Origin: Adlercreutzia hattorii
Lineage (GTDB): Bacteria; Actinomycetota; Coriobacteriia; Coriobacteriales; Eggerthellaceae
DNA length: 64,000 nucleotides
NCBI RefSeq assembly: GCF_011405655.1
Contig: NZ_AP022829.1
Span: 2,589,001-2,653,000, forward strand
Direction: 5' to 3'
The notes under the pieces were generated by a model that saw only the letters and a program-made list of their open reading frames with translations, made no database searches and had not been told where the DNA came from. Both the position numbers and the translations under genes were made by a program. Within the stretch, counting starts at the first letter, position 1; the number at the start of each line of letters is the position of its first letter. Positions 34,178-42,231 of the stretch are shown piece after piece.

Positions 34178-34693
34178 ATGACCAACGCAGCATTCGGCAA
34201 GAAGGTTTTTGCCATCGCGGTTCTGGCCTGCCTGTGCGCAGCCCTGATCGCTGTCCCGGCGTACGGCTTCTACTACGTGCACGACGACAGCGTGTCGGAT
34301 TCCTCTGACGGTCTGGGTAGCTACGAGGTCTTCATGGTGGTCGACGAGACCGCCGTGGGAGGCGACGTGCACTCCGACCTGATGTTCGTTCCGGCGGGCA
34401 GCACGGCCGATGTCGTCCTTACCGAGGGCATCATCTCCAGCGAGAACCAAAACGGGCTGGACGCCATTCACAACTATGACGTTCAGTCGGTGGCCGACTA
34501 CCTCGCCGCCAACGGTTACAACGCTGAGATCAGCGTGTACCCCACCGGCGATGTGCAGGCCTACAAGGACGCGGAAGGCGCCTACGCCGCCACGTCCCAG
34601 AACGTGAGCGAGGCTTACACCGCCCCCGCGAAGGGCGATGGCTCGACCGTTCTCGATCGCTACGACAACGTGGTGATCACGGTGACCAAGTAG
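34178..34693 (+). CDS. Secreted or membrane-anchored protein of unknown function
   Basis: A 171-residue protein. ATG 34178 is preferred over an ATG-less extension upstream because TGAGGGAG precedes it. Residues 5-30 (GKKVFAIAVLACLCAALIAVPAYG) form a signal peptide or anchor. The rest is acidic with small beta-type segments (SYEVFMVVDETAV, NAEISVYPTGDV, DNVVITVTK) and a Tyr/Asp-rich character. No domain is recognised. It has a strong promoter with an operator-like repeat, ahead of the LuxR regulator on the same strand, and may be controlled with locus 2. Confidence 0.75.
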   Translation: MTNAAFGKKVFAIAVLACLCAALIAVPAYGFYYVHDDSVSDSSDGLGSYEVFMVVDETAVGGDVHSDLMFVPAGSTADVVLTEGIISSENQNGLDAIHNYDVQSVADYLAANGYNAEISVYPTGDVQAYKDAEGAYAATSQNVSEAYTAPAKGDGSTVLDRYDNVVITVTK

Positions 34694-34708
34694 GTCGCCG
34701 ACCGTCGC

Positions 34709-34736
34709 GGGGCCATCGTCGACCAGCGGTGGCCCC
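34709..34736 (+). terminator. Hairpin after the secreted-protein gene
   Basis: GGGGCCA at 34709-34715 pairs with TGGCCCC at 34730-34736. It lies 16 bp after the stop codon and lacks a T-run. It probably ends or weakens transcription before the LuxR promoter at 34825. Confidence 0.5.
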
Positions 34737-34824
34737 GACCGCAGCGCGCAAGAGCACGCCGATGGCAACGGCATAGCAGCGCGCCGAACAGGAGGTTTTA
34801 CGGGCCAGGGGATCCGTGAGCAAG

Positions 34825-34852
34825 TTGACGAGCACCATCCGCTATCTATAAT
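34825..34852 (+). promoter_or_regulatory. Near-consensus promoter of the LuxR gene
   Basis: TTGACG (34825-34830), 16-bp spacer, TATAAT (34847-34852), 65 bp before the ATG at 34918. The -10 is a perfect consensus, rare in this GC-rich window, so the regulator should be well expressed without an activator. Confidence 0.8.
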
Positions 34853-34917
34853 CCCCTGACTCAGCAATAATGCGTCATCCCGCCCGGCGAGACGGCCGGA
34901 CCCGCAGGAGGGGGATT

Positions 34918-36813
34918 ATGGGGTTTCAGGTTCCTCGCGTCACCATCAACGTCGACTTCAAAGAGGGCACATCCTTCGGCGAGTTGAGCATCATCTCGCT
35001 CGGCTATAGCCTGCATCAGGCCTGGATCTACAGCTCGATGTTCGACAAGGGCGGCATCTTCGGAACCAGCGGCCTTCAGGCCGGGCCCTTCAACGATCAG
35101 CTGTCTCTCGCCTATTTCGTGTCCATTCTCGTGTACGGGCTCTTGCTGCTCGTCGCGAGCGTTCTCGATACCAGGCTCATTCGCCCGCTGCACGCCACGC
35201 CCACCCTCGTCATCGCCGCTCTGCTCGGTTCGACGGGGACACTGCTCTTGCTCGCGCCCGACGGATCGCTCCTTAGCTCGGAGGCGCTGCAGCTTGCCTC
35301 CGGCGTGCTCACCGGCGCCGGATCGTCGGTGCTGCTGCTGGCCTGGGGCATCGCCTTCTCGCGCCGCGATTCAGCCTCCGTCGTCATCAACGGAGCACTC
35401 TCCATCGCCATCGGATTCGGCATCTACGGTCTGGTGCTGCATCAGATCCCCTTCCCGTGGGGAGGCGTGGCAAGCGCGCTCATTCCCTTCGCGGAAATCG
35501 CCTTGCTGCTCGTGCTTCGTCGCCACGTAAGCCTTGATTTCGATAATCGCCAGCTCATCTTCCAGCCACTGCCCATCAACCACGCGCGCTTCGTGCTGCG
35601 CTTCGGGTTGCCGGTGTTCTTCCTCGGCGTGGCCTTAGGCATCATGCGCCAGACCTCCATAGAGACCATCCTGCCCGGCAGCGCTTTCGAAGACCAAGCA
35701 CTGCTGTTTGTCACCGCCTGCGCCACCACGGTGCTTATCATGGTGACGTTCCTGGCGCTGGGCGGCGACGAGCGCTGGCACACCTTCTTCCGCCCGCTCA
35801 TCCCGTTCATCGCCGTGACGGCCGTGTTCATCCCCTTCACCGCCGGTGGCGCGTCGTTCTGGGGAACCTCGGTGGTGCTCGTCGGCTACATATCCTTCGA
35901 GGCGCTCATGTGGATCTTCTTCTCGGAGCTTTCCCAGCGCTTCCGCCTCTCCCCCATCTTCGTGTTCGGCCTCGGCCGCGGCGTTATGGCGCTGGCGGCT
36001 CTGGGCGGATCCACCCTCCCCCTGTTCACCGGCGCCCTCGGCGCGCCGGTGAACAGGGGGGAGATGGGCACCGTGCTCATCGTGCTGGTCGCCATGATGC
36101 TCGCCTACGCGCTTCTGCCCGACGAGCACGAGACGGCCTCCATCGTGGCCGTAACACCGAGGAAGGTGGCCGTACAGAGCGCCTCGCGGGCCCCGCTCAT
36201 CGTGGTGAACGAGGGGAAAGCAGATGCGTTGGAACGTGCCCGGGAAGGCGCGGTCCCCTCTGCCCCCGAGCAGGCCGACGTGCGCACCCAGGTCCCTGCA
36301 AACTGGGAGCACGCCGTCGTGGCCGCCCTTGCCGAGCTGGGCGAAACCTCCGGCGCGGCATCGGGGCAGATCGCCTCCGCATCTTCTGTCGTTTCCGCCG
36401 CAAAAGGCCCGACCGCCGTGGACGCCATGCAGGACGATGCATCGGATGCAAGCGCCGCTTCTGACACCGCAAGCTCTGCCTCCACTGCCCCCTCCCCCGC
36501 CCGTCAGGCCATGGACTTCTCGCGCTCCATCTTCGCCGAGGAGACCGCCGCCCCCGCGCCCGCCGACGACACGCCCGCCGCCCGGGGCCGCTTCCGCCAG
36601 CGCTGCGAGATCGTCGCCAACACCTACTTGCTGTCGCGGCGCGAAAGCGAGGTCATGTACTACCTGGCCCGCGGCTACAAGTCCTCCCACATCCAGCAGC
36701 AGCTCTACATCTCCGAAGGCACGGCGAAGACCCACATCCGCCACATCTACCGCAAGCTGAACATCCACAGCCAGCAAGATCTCATCCACCTCATCGACGA
36801 AGTGGAGCTGTAA
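34918..36813 (+). CDS. Membrane-bound LuxR-family transcriptional regulator
   Basis: A 631-residue regulator starting at ATG 34918 (GGAGGGGG upstream). Residues about 30-400 hold about twelve hydrophobic helices in an MFS-like arrangement (SIISLGYSLHQAWIY, SILVYGLLLLVASVL, RFGLPVFFLGVALG). A polar, Ala/Ser-rich linker of about 150 residues follows. The C-terminal 65 residues are a LuxR HTH (LSRRESEVMYYLARGYKSSH, then EGTAKTHIRHIYRKLNIHSQ). Such proteins are common in Eggerthella beside molybdoenzyme genes, where several are known or suspected to respond to the enzyme's substrate. Its place next to locus 2 makes it a candidate regulator. An 18-bp perfect inverted repeat lies within the gene (36018-36035 with 36043-36060). 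Confidence 0.9.
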   Translation: MGFQVPRVTINVDFKEGTSFGELSIISLGYSLHQAWIYSSMFDKGGIFGTSGLQAGPFNDQLSLAYFVSILVYGLLLLVASVLDTRLIRPLHATPTLVIAALLGSTGTLLLLAPDGSLLSSEALQLASGVLTGAGSSVLLLAWGIAFSRRDSASVVINGALSIAIGFGIYGLVLHQIPFPWGGVASALIPFAEIALLLVLRRHVSLDFDNRQLIFQPLPINHARFVLRFGLPVFFLGVALGIMRQTSIETILPGSAFEDQALLFVTACATTVLIMVTFLALGGDERWHTFFRPLIPFIAVTAVFIPFTAGGASFWGTSVVLVGYISFEALMWIFFSELSQRFRLSPIFVFGLGRGVMALAALGGSTLPLFTGALGAPVNRGEMGTVLIVLVAMMLAYALLPDEHETASIVAVTPRKVAVQSASRAPLIVVNEGKADALERAREGAVPSAPEQADVRTQVPANWEHAVVAALAELGETSGAASGQIASASSVVSAAKGPTAVDAMQDDASDASAASDTASSASTAPSPARQAMDFSRSIFAEETAAPAPADDTPAARGRFRQRCEIVANTYLLSRRESEVMYYLARGYKSSHIQQQLYISEGTAKTHIRHIYRKLNIHSQQDLIHLIDEVEL

Positions 36814-36930
36814 CCCCGTGCGGAGCTGCGGCCGCCGCGCATCTCCTGCCGCAACGGCCGCAGAATCTCCTAGGGACTCACGCCGATGCCCCTTGCTCAC
36901 GATTTCGCTTCTGTTGCTTTAACCATTGCG

Positions 36931-36992
36931 GAAGCGAATGGCGGTTCACTTCCGCTAATTTAACATAGCGGAAGTGAACCGCCATTCGCTTC
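36931..36992. repeat. Perfect 27-bp inverted repeat
   Basis: Arms 36931-36957 and 36966-36992 are fully complementary with an 8-nt loop (ATTTAACA). It lies 117 bp after the LuxR stop. The sequence is less GC-rich than its surroundings and has no T-run, so it is not a standard terminator. It resembles palindromic units that spread between genes. Confidence 0.75.
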
Positions 36993-37045
36993 TGCTCATT
37001 CCGCACAGGGGAAGCTGATTTCATCCCAACCCGTAGCCCGGCCCT

Positions 37046-37221
37046 ACATTTTGCCGCGCTCCTTTGAGTTCCCTGACATTTTCCTTTCCCTGGCTACGGG
37101 TTCTGTTCCAAAAATCCACCTCGGGCTGCGGATCGCACGTTCGAATCCGCAGCCCGACCTAGCTTTTTGCCGCAGTTCTTCAGAGTTTCTGACATTTTCC
37201 CCGATCGGGCTACGAATTTTG
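37046..37221. repeat. Two 60-bp direct repeats around a bidirectional terminator
   Basis: Copies at 37046-37105 and 37161-37221 share TTTTGCCGC, TTT(G/C)(A)GAGTT-like, CTGACATTTTCC and GGCTACG blocks in the same order. Between them TCGGGCTGCGGAT (37121-37133) pairs with ATCCGCAGCCCGA (37145-37157), followed by CCTAGCTTTTT on the plus strand and CCTGGATTTTT-like sequence on the minus. The first copy is also bounded by AACCCGTAGCC/GGCTACGGGTT. With the palindrome at 36931 this fills the 36814-37323 gap, where no gene is seen. Confidence 0.6.
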
Positions 37222-37323
37222 GGGCATTTGTGGCGATCGCGAACGTTTTCTTGATTAATTCGGTCATGAAAAGTATTATTTTATTCTATTAATAATTTCG
37301 GCTCTCAGAGAGAAAGGAGAAGT

Positions 37324-37848
37324 ATGGCCTGTTCATTCCGCTATTTCCTACTTAAACGCTGCCAAGGTTTGACCGGTTTAAACACTACAAGCACGAAGAA
37401 GTTCTTCGCCGCCGCCGAGGATGCGCATCCCGAGGCATTCGCGCCGCTTCTTCTGCTTGCGATCTGCGACGGACGCGAGGAATACCTGCTCCGGCGCGCG
37501 GAGGGCACGAAAGCGGCCGAGATGTTCGACGAGTTCGTCGAACACTGGCATGCGTCGGGGCGTCCGCTGGAGGTGTACTTGGGCATGTTGCCCGACGGCG
37601 ACCCGTTCAAAACCATCCTCGTCGAATGGCGCACCGACTCCTCGCGCATCGAGGTCGACCGCAAAATCCTGAAGTACGTCTCAACCGCCTTCGGCGATCT
37701 TCTGGCCGACAAGAATATGACCCGCGCCGAGGCCTGCCGCGTCACCCGCCTGAACAAGGGCAACTTCTACGCCTTCCTCAAAGGGGACACGTCGAAGATG
37801 AGCCGCAAGACGGCCATGAACGCCTACCGCGAAATCGCCGCACTCTAG
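37324..37848 (+). CDS. Small HTH-containing protein of unknown function
   Basis: A 174-residue protein; ATG 37324 with AAGGAG five bases before. The last 55 residues look like a lambda-repressor-type HTH (DLLADKNMTRAEACRVTRLNKGNFYAFLKG). The N-terminal 115 residues (KKFFAAAEDAHPEAFAPLLLLAICDGREEYLL ... PLEVYLGMLPDGDPFKTILVEWRTD) match no family I know. The upstream DNA (37255-37310) is strikingly AT-rich for this genome, and repeats flank the gene, which points to acquisition by transfer. An antitoxin-like or regulatory role is possible. Confidence 0.7.
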   Translation: MACSFRYFLLKRCQGLTGLNTTSTKKFFAAAEDAHPEAFAPLLLLAICDGREEYLLRRAEGTKAAEMFDEFVEHWHASGRPLEVYLGMLPDGDPFKTILVEWRTDSSRIEVDRKILKYVSTAFGDLLADKNMTRAEACRVTRLNKGNFYAFLKGDTSKMSRKTAMNAYREIAAL

Positions 37849-37874
37849 CGTACGCAGGGTCGGGCAGAACGACA

Positions 37875-37908
37875 CGGGGCTGCAACCTCACGTGAGGTTG
37901 CAGCCCCG
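37875..37908. terminator. 34-bp perfect palindrome, bidirectional terminator
   Basis: The sequence from 37875 to 37908 is its own reverse complement (17-bp arms, centre CACGTG). CTTTCATT follows on the plus strand. It separates the HTH gene from the convergent sensor kinase gene and should stop transcription from both sides. Confidence 0.75.
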
Positions 37909-37972
37909 CTTTCATTGCGGCAGATAGCGGCCCTTGTGAATCCAGATGTGCCCTTCTCTCCTACTGCGCCTC

Positions 37973-38854
37973 TTAGGGGGTGGCGGGAAAGACGAGGGTC
38001 AAGAAGAGCTCGTCGCCTTCCAAAGAGGCCTCAACCTCTATGTTCTGGGCGGTAGCGAGGCTGGCCACCACGGCAAGGCCCAGGCCTGCGCCTCCTTGGG
38101 CGCGAGCGACATCGGCGCGGTAGAAGCGCTCGAAGAGACGGTTGACGTCGATAGCCGCCGGGTCGGGAACCTTGTTGGAAAAGGTCAAAGTGCGACCCCG
38201 CTGAATGATAGACGGCGCGGACGTCCCATAGCGCAGGGCGTTGCTCACCAGGTTCTCGAACATACGAGCCAGCGCCTCGCTGTCGGCCTCGACCACCAGG
38301 GACTCGTCGGGAAAGTCCACCGCCGGCTCCCAGCCGCGCTCTTCGAAAGCGGGAAACTGGCCAGTGAGCACATCGGCGAGCACGGGCAGAACGACAAGGG
38401 GGCGCCTATCCAGATCGGACGCGGCATCGGTGGCGCGGGCGTAGGCGAACAGCGCGTCCAGCAGGCCCTCCATGTCGGCCAGGCGCGCTTCGGCTGCCTG
38501 CAGGTAATGGGCGCGGCGAGCATCGTCCGGCTCCTCGGCGGCCAGGGAGACATAGCCCTTCGCACCCATGAGCGGCGTGCGAATGTCGTGGGACAGGCTC
38601 GCCAGATCGCGCTGGAACTGGCGCTGCTCGGCGGCGCGCTCGCGCTCGCGCCGGTCGGCGGCATCCAGCGTGCCGTTCACCGCACGAGCCAGATCGGCGA
38701 ACCCGGGTCCGGGCATTTCGGTGGTCAAGCGGCTGTTGGAGCGCCCGTCGCGATTCCGCAGGAAGCGGGCCATGCGGCGAAGTTCGTGGCCGTACAGCAG
38801 CACCAGCGCGAACCCGCAGAGCGCCAGGCCCCCGAAGCATATGGCAAGCGTCAC
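37973..38854 (-). CDS. Sensor histidine kinase of an ABC-linked two-component system
   Basis: A 293-residue kinase with one N-terminal membrane helix (LAICFGGLALCGFALVLLY), no sensor domain, a linker, HisKA with LASLSHDIRTPLMGAKGYVSL and an ATPase domain (MFENLVSNALRYG, DVNRLFERFYRAD, GGAGLGLAVVASL). Start is GTG at 38854 with AAAGGACAG. Small kinases of this type sense stress through a partner ABC transporter, as in bacitracin and lantibiotic resistance. Permease and ATPase genes lie upstream on the same strand; the regulator is at 41283 on the other strand. Confidence 0.9.
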   Translation of the reverse strand: MTLAICFGGLALCGFALVLLYGHELRRMARFLRNRDGRSNSRLTTEMPGPGFADLARAVNGTLDAADRRERERAAEQRQFQRDLASLSHDIRTPLMGAKGYVSLAAEEPDDARRAHYLQAAEARLADMEGLLDALFAYARATDAASDLDRRPLVVLPVLADVLTGQFPAFEERGWEPAVDFPDESLVVEADSEALARMFENLVSNALRYGTSAPSIIQRGRTLTFSNKVPDPAAIDVNRLFERFYRADVARAQGGAGLGLAVVASLATAQNIEVEASLEGDELFLTLVFPATP

Positions 38855-38915
38855 AACTGTCCTTTCTCGTTTCGTTTGTTGCAGAGCACCTGTCGCATGA
38901 CTCTAGTTGTGGCAA

Positions 38916-38935
38916 GGGGCGACCGAGGTCGCCCC
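38916..38935 (-). terminator. Short hairpin between permease and kinase genes
   Basis: GGGGCGACC (38916-38924) and GGTCGCCCC (38927-38935) are complementary with only two bases between them. The hairpin sits in the 135-bp gap downstream of the permease stop and may reduce readthrough into the kinase gene. No T-run. Confidence 0.45.
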
Positions 38936-38989
38936 CTACGGAGACTAGCATGCAGTGAGACGTTGCCGCGCCCCTCCACCGGATGTCTC

Positions 38990-40129
38990 CTACAAATCGC
39001 GCTTCCACAGCGGGCCGAACGTCAGCACGACGCAGAGGGCGACTGCGGCGGTGCCCACGATGAGCACCTGCACAGCGAGGGGCGCCATGGTCAGCGGGGC
39101 GGCAGCAGGCGTCGCGAGCAGCGTCGAGGCGTGATTGCCCACATTCTGCATGCAGGAGGCGAGCATCCACGGCTCCAACGCGCCGATCCAGGGCTCGCCC
39201 TGGCCCAGCAGAAGCAGCACCTGGCCGAGAAGCAAGCCGGCGATGCCGGAGCTGACCACGAGCGCCCAGGCCACCCCGGCCCCGGCGCTGCGGCTCGCCC
39301 ACACGATGACCGCCGTCGTGCACCCGTAGGCGAAGGCCAGAAGCCAGGCCAGCCCGAGGAAGAGCGCCAGGTCGCCCAACGGGCTTGCCGCCGCATAGGT
39401 GAAGCCTGCCGCCGCGAAGGACGCGGCTCCGGCCAGGGCGGCCACGGCCAGATAGAAGGCCGCGAGAAGACCGACGAGCACCAGCTTCTCGCCGTAGTAG
39501 CGCACGCGTCCCCGGCGATCCATCACCAAGTTGCGCGCGAAGCGCATGGAGAAGTCCTGGGCAAGAAAGAGTGCCGTCACCAGCGAGACGACCATGGCCA
39601 ACGCCCCACCCGACACCGCCATATCTCCCAGCATATCGGCCGGCGAGGCCAGGGTGCGCATGTCGCGGGACACTCCTTCGAAATCGGCATCGCTGAGCGC
39701 CTCGGGATTGTCAGCGACGAGATCCCACAGCTCGCTCGAGGCGAATGCGGAATCGCTCGCCGTCTCATCGTCGCGCACGCTGTCCTCTTCGGATTCGGCC
39801 GATCCGGCGGCCTCGGCAGCGCCTAGCGTGTCCAGCTCATCCAGCGACAGGCCGCGCCCCGAGGCGCTGACCGCAGCCGCAGCTTCCGCCGATGCATTCG
39901 CAGCGGCAGCATCTCCTTCGCCCAGGACGCCGGCCCCGCCGGTCACCCCGTCGCTGACGTTCACGGTCATCTCGAAACTCGTCGCCGTCATGCGCAGAAA
40001 CTCCGGCGAGGACACCCAGTGCATCATGCCGGCCGCCAGAACAGACAGAGCCACCAGCACGATAGCGGCCACCCAGAGCATCTTGCCATGCACGAGGCGG
40101 TAGATATCGCTCTTCAGCAAGTTAAACAT
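38990..40129 (-). CDS. ABC-2-type permease
   Basis: A 379-residue membrane protein: one N-terminal helix (MLWVAAIVLVALSVLAAGMMHW), then about 145 residues of acidic, Ala/Ser-rich extracytoplasmic sequence (residues 45-185), then five helices. This is the layout of BcrB/LanFEG-type exporters. Its start overlaps the ATPase gene by 8 bp. The long acidic outer loop is unusual and could bind a cationic peptide; this is only inference. Together with the kinase and regulator it forms a peptide-antibiotic defence-type module. Confidence 0.85.
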   Translation of the reverse strand: MFNLLKSDIYRLVHGKMLWVAAIVLVALSVLAAGMMHWVSSPEFLRMTATSFEMTVNVSDGVTGGAGVLGEGDAAAANASAEAAAAVSASGRGLSLDELDTLGAAEAAGSAESEEDSVRDDETASDSAFASSELWDLVADNPEALSDADFEGVSRDMRTLASPADMLGDMAVSGGALAMVVSLVTALFLAQDFSMRFARNLVMDRRGRVRYYGEKLVLVGLLAAFYLAVAALAGAASFAAAGFTYAAASPLGDLALFLGLAWLLAFAYGCTTAVIVWASRSAGAGVAWALVVSSGIAGLLLGQVLLLLGQGEPWIGALEPWMLASCMQNVGNHASTLLATPAAAPLTMAPLAVQVLIVGTAAVALCVVLTFGPLWKRDL

Positions 40130-41066
40130 ACTGCGCGCCCCCTTCCATCAGTTCCACGAAGTACTCTTCCAGATCGCGGTGGTCTTGGGACAACTCACGC
40201 ACCACCTCACCGGCGCCGGCAAGCAGACGGCTGATAGCACCATCGTCGTAGTCCCCCGTGATAACAATGGCCCCATCCGGCTCCGCTTTGAAGGCGAGCG
40301 CGGGATACGCCTCTTCCAAAAGTGCCAGCGCCCGGGCCGGGTTCTCGGTGCGAACGCGCAGGCTGCTGCGACACTCGGCGGCCACCTCCTCGGCCGTCAT
40401 CTCGCGCACCATGCGCCCGTCGGCGATGACCCCGTAGCGCGTGGCCATGCGATCGAGCTGATCGAGCACATGCGAGCTGACGACCACCGTGATGCCCAAG
40501 GTTTCGTTCACGCGCACGATGAGGTTGCGCATGGCGCGCGTCGCCTCGGGGTCGAGCCCGTTGAAAGGCTCGTCTAACAGCAGCACATCGGGGCTGCCGA
40601 GCAGCGCCATGGCGAGCCCCAGCCGCTGCTTCATGCCGAGCGAGAACCCGCGCACCTTCTTGTTGCCAACCGAGGAGAGCCCCACGAGCCTGAGCACCTC
40701 CTCGCAGCGGGCCGGACCGTCCACGATGCCCCAGGCGAGTGCCTTCGCCATGAGGTTCCGGTAGGCCGACAGGTTCAAAAGCAGCCCCGGCTCTTCGATC
40801 AGCACGCCGATGCGCCGCACGCCGCCCTCATCCGGCCCCGCAGCGCCCGCGGCCCCCGCCGCGGCCCGATCGCTTTCGAACAGCACCACCTCGCCAGCCG
40901 TGGGCAGCGCATCGCCGCAGATCATCTTCATGACGGTAGACTTGCCGGCGCCGTTTTTGCCGACGAAGCCGTAAATGTCGCTCGCCGCCACAGTCATGGA
41001 GAAATTGCGCACCACCGCGCGGCCGCCATAGACCTTGGTCAGCCCGCGGGCCTCGATGACGTTCAT
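40122..41066 (-). CDS. ABC transporter ATP-binding protein
   Basis: A 314-residue ATPase with Walker A GKNGAGKST, Q-loop region GVLIEEPGLLLNLSAYRNL, signature FSLGMKQRLGLAMALL, Walker B VLLLDEPFNGLDPEA and the switch histidine in VVSSH. The IEEPGLYxxLSAYxNL pattern is that of BcrA/LanF-type exporters of bacitracin and lantibiotics. A short insertion (AAAGAAGAAGPDEGG) follows the first strands. The ATG at 41066 has AAAGGGGCGAGG upstream. Confidence 0.92.
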   Translation of the reverse strand: MNVIEARGLTKVYGGRAVVRNFSMTVAASDIYGFVGKNGAGKSTVMKMICGDALPTAGEVVLFESDRAAAGAAGAAGPDEGGVRRIGVLIEEPGLLLNLSAYRNLMAKALAWGIVDGPARCEEVLRLVGLSSVGNKKVRGFSLGMKQRLGLAMALLGSPDVLLLDEPFNGLDPEATRAMRNLIVRVNETLGITVVVSSHVLDQLDRMATRYGVIADGRMVREMTAEEVAAECRSSLRVRTENPARALALLEEAYPALAFKAEPDGAIVITGDYDDGAISRLLAGAGEVVRELSQDHRDLEEYFVELMEGGAQYV

Positions 41067-41102
41067 GCCTCGCCCCTTTCTCGCTTACCTCTGCCCTCGC
41101 GC

Positions 41103-41142
41103 TCTCGTTCTCGTTCGCGTTCGCGTTCCCGCTCTCGCACCA
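41103..41142. repeat. Hexanucleotide-like tandem repeat in a divergent promoter region
   Basis: Units such as TCGTTC and GCGTTC follow one another from about 41103 to 41142, upstream of the ATPase gene. Slippage could alter the length of its leader. The rest of the 41067-41282 gap contains TTAAGATTGTTTGAAG and TATTAT just before the regulator start. Confidence 0.4.
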
Positions 41143-41282
41143 TCGCCTCGTCCTTTCTCGCTTATACCGCATTTCCTACGGCTTTCAGTGTGAACGCGGG
41201 AATTAAAGAAAGTTCTGGCGAAGCGTTAAGATTGTTTGAAGATGCCGACGCCAACGCATCCGCGCGTATTATCCTGCTTCCC

Positions 41283-42008
41283 GTGGAAACCGTTGCCGAC
41301 ATACTCATCATCGAGGACGACCCCTCTATCAACGAGGTGGTCTGCGCGCATCTGGAACGTCGCGGCTACCGCTGCCGCCAGGCCTTCTCGGGCACCGAGG
41401 GCCTCATGCTTCTGCGAGAGCAGCGCCCGGATGTGGTCATCACCGACCTCATGCTGCCCGGCGTCCCCGGCGAGGAGATCGTGCGCGCCATCCGCGGCGC
41501 CGACAGCGCGCTTCCCATCATTGTCATCTCGGCGCGCATCACCGCCGCCGACAAAATCTCCCTTCTGCAAGCCGGCGCCGACGACTATCTGACCAAGCCC
41601 TTCGATTTAGACGAGCTGCAGGCCCGTATCGAGGTTCAGCGGCGCCACCATGCCGAGCGCGCGCATGCCGGGACGGCCGCGAGTGCCACAGACGCGGGCG
41701 GCTACCAGCGGCTGCTCGCCTTCCGCCGCTGGGAGCTGGATCCCGACGGGCGCGTCTTTCGCGTCGACGGCGAGGAGGTAGCCCTCACGCGCACGGAGTT
41801 CAACATCCTGGAACTGCTCATGGCACGACCGCAGAAGGTGTTCACCAAGCAGGAGCTGTTCGAGCTGGCCTGGGGCGAGCCCTATTCGGTGGAGGACTCC
41901 ACGGTGAACGTGCACGTGTCGAACCTGCGCCGCAAGCTGAAGCCCACGGACACCGACGGCTACCTGCAAACCGTGTGGGGCATGGGCTACAAACTGCACA
42001 ATGCCTGA
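41283..42008 (+). CDS. OmpR-family response regulator of the ABC module
   Basis: A 241-residue regulator: receiver ADILIIEDDPSINEVV with Asp in VVITDLMLPG, Thr-like S in IVISARI and Lys in YLTKPF; DNA-binding domain with LTRTEFNILELLM and VNVHVSNLRRKLK. I place the start at GTG 41283, since the receiver begins there; no SD precedes it but TATTAT lies 9 bp upstream, which would fit a leaderless transcript. A GTG at 41190 would add 31 residues of unlikely sequence. Divergent from the ABC operon it presumably controls. Confidence 0.85.
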   Translation: METVADILIIEDDPSINEVVCAHLERRGYRCRQAFSGTEGLMLLREQRPDVVITDLMLPGVPGEEIVRAIRGADSALPIIVISARITAADKISLLQAGADDYLTKPFDLDELQARIEVQRRHHAERAHAGTAASATDAGGYQRLLAFRRWELDPDGRVFRVDGEEVALTRTEFNILELLMARPQKVFTKQELFELAWGEPYSVEDSTVNVHVSNLRRKLKPTDTDGYLQTVWGMGYKLHNA

Positions 42009-42231
42009 CGGGCGGCGCCGCAGAGGGCTTCACCGCACATCGCTCGCTAACATTCCTGATGCTTTTGCTCATGAATGTTGTTGACCTCACCCCCTTTCTC
42101 GTCAATTAAGCTCGCAAATCCCCTGAAAACCGTGATGGTCTGGCAATTTCTCCCAAGTTGACACGGTGAAACACCGCGCACTGTGGGACAATGGGCAGAC
42201 TTATCCAACTACTCCGGTGAAAGGTTCCGCC

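Noticed and set aside
37133-37157. TTCGAATCC-like T-loop sequence suggesting a tRNA 3' end or attachment site
   Set aside because: The T-stem would not pair (only one base pair fits) and the sequence is explained by a 13-bp terminator hairpin.
42158-42192. TTGACA with GACAAT as promoter of the TPR gene
   Set aside because: The spacer would be 23 bp, too long for a sigma-A promoter; only the -35-like hexamer is noted.
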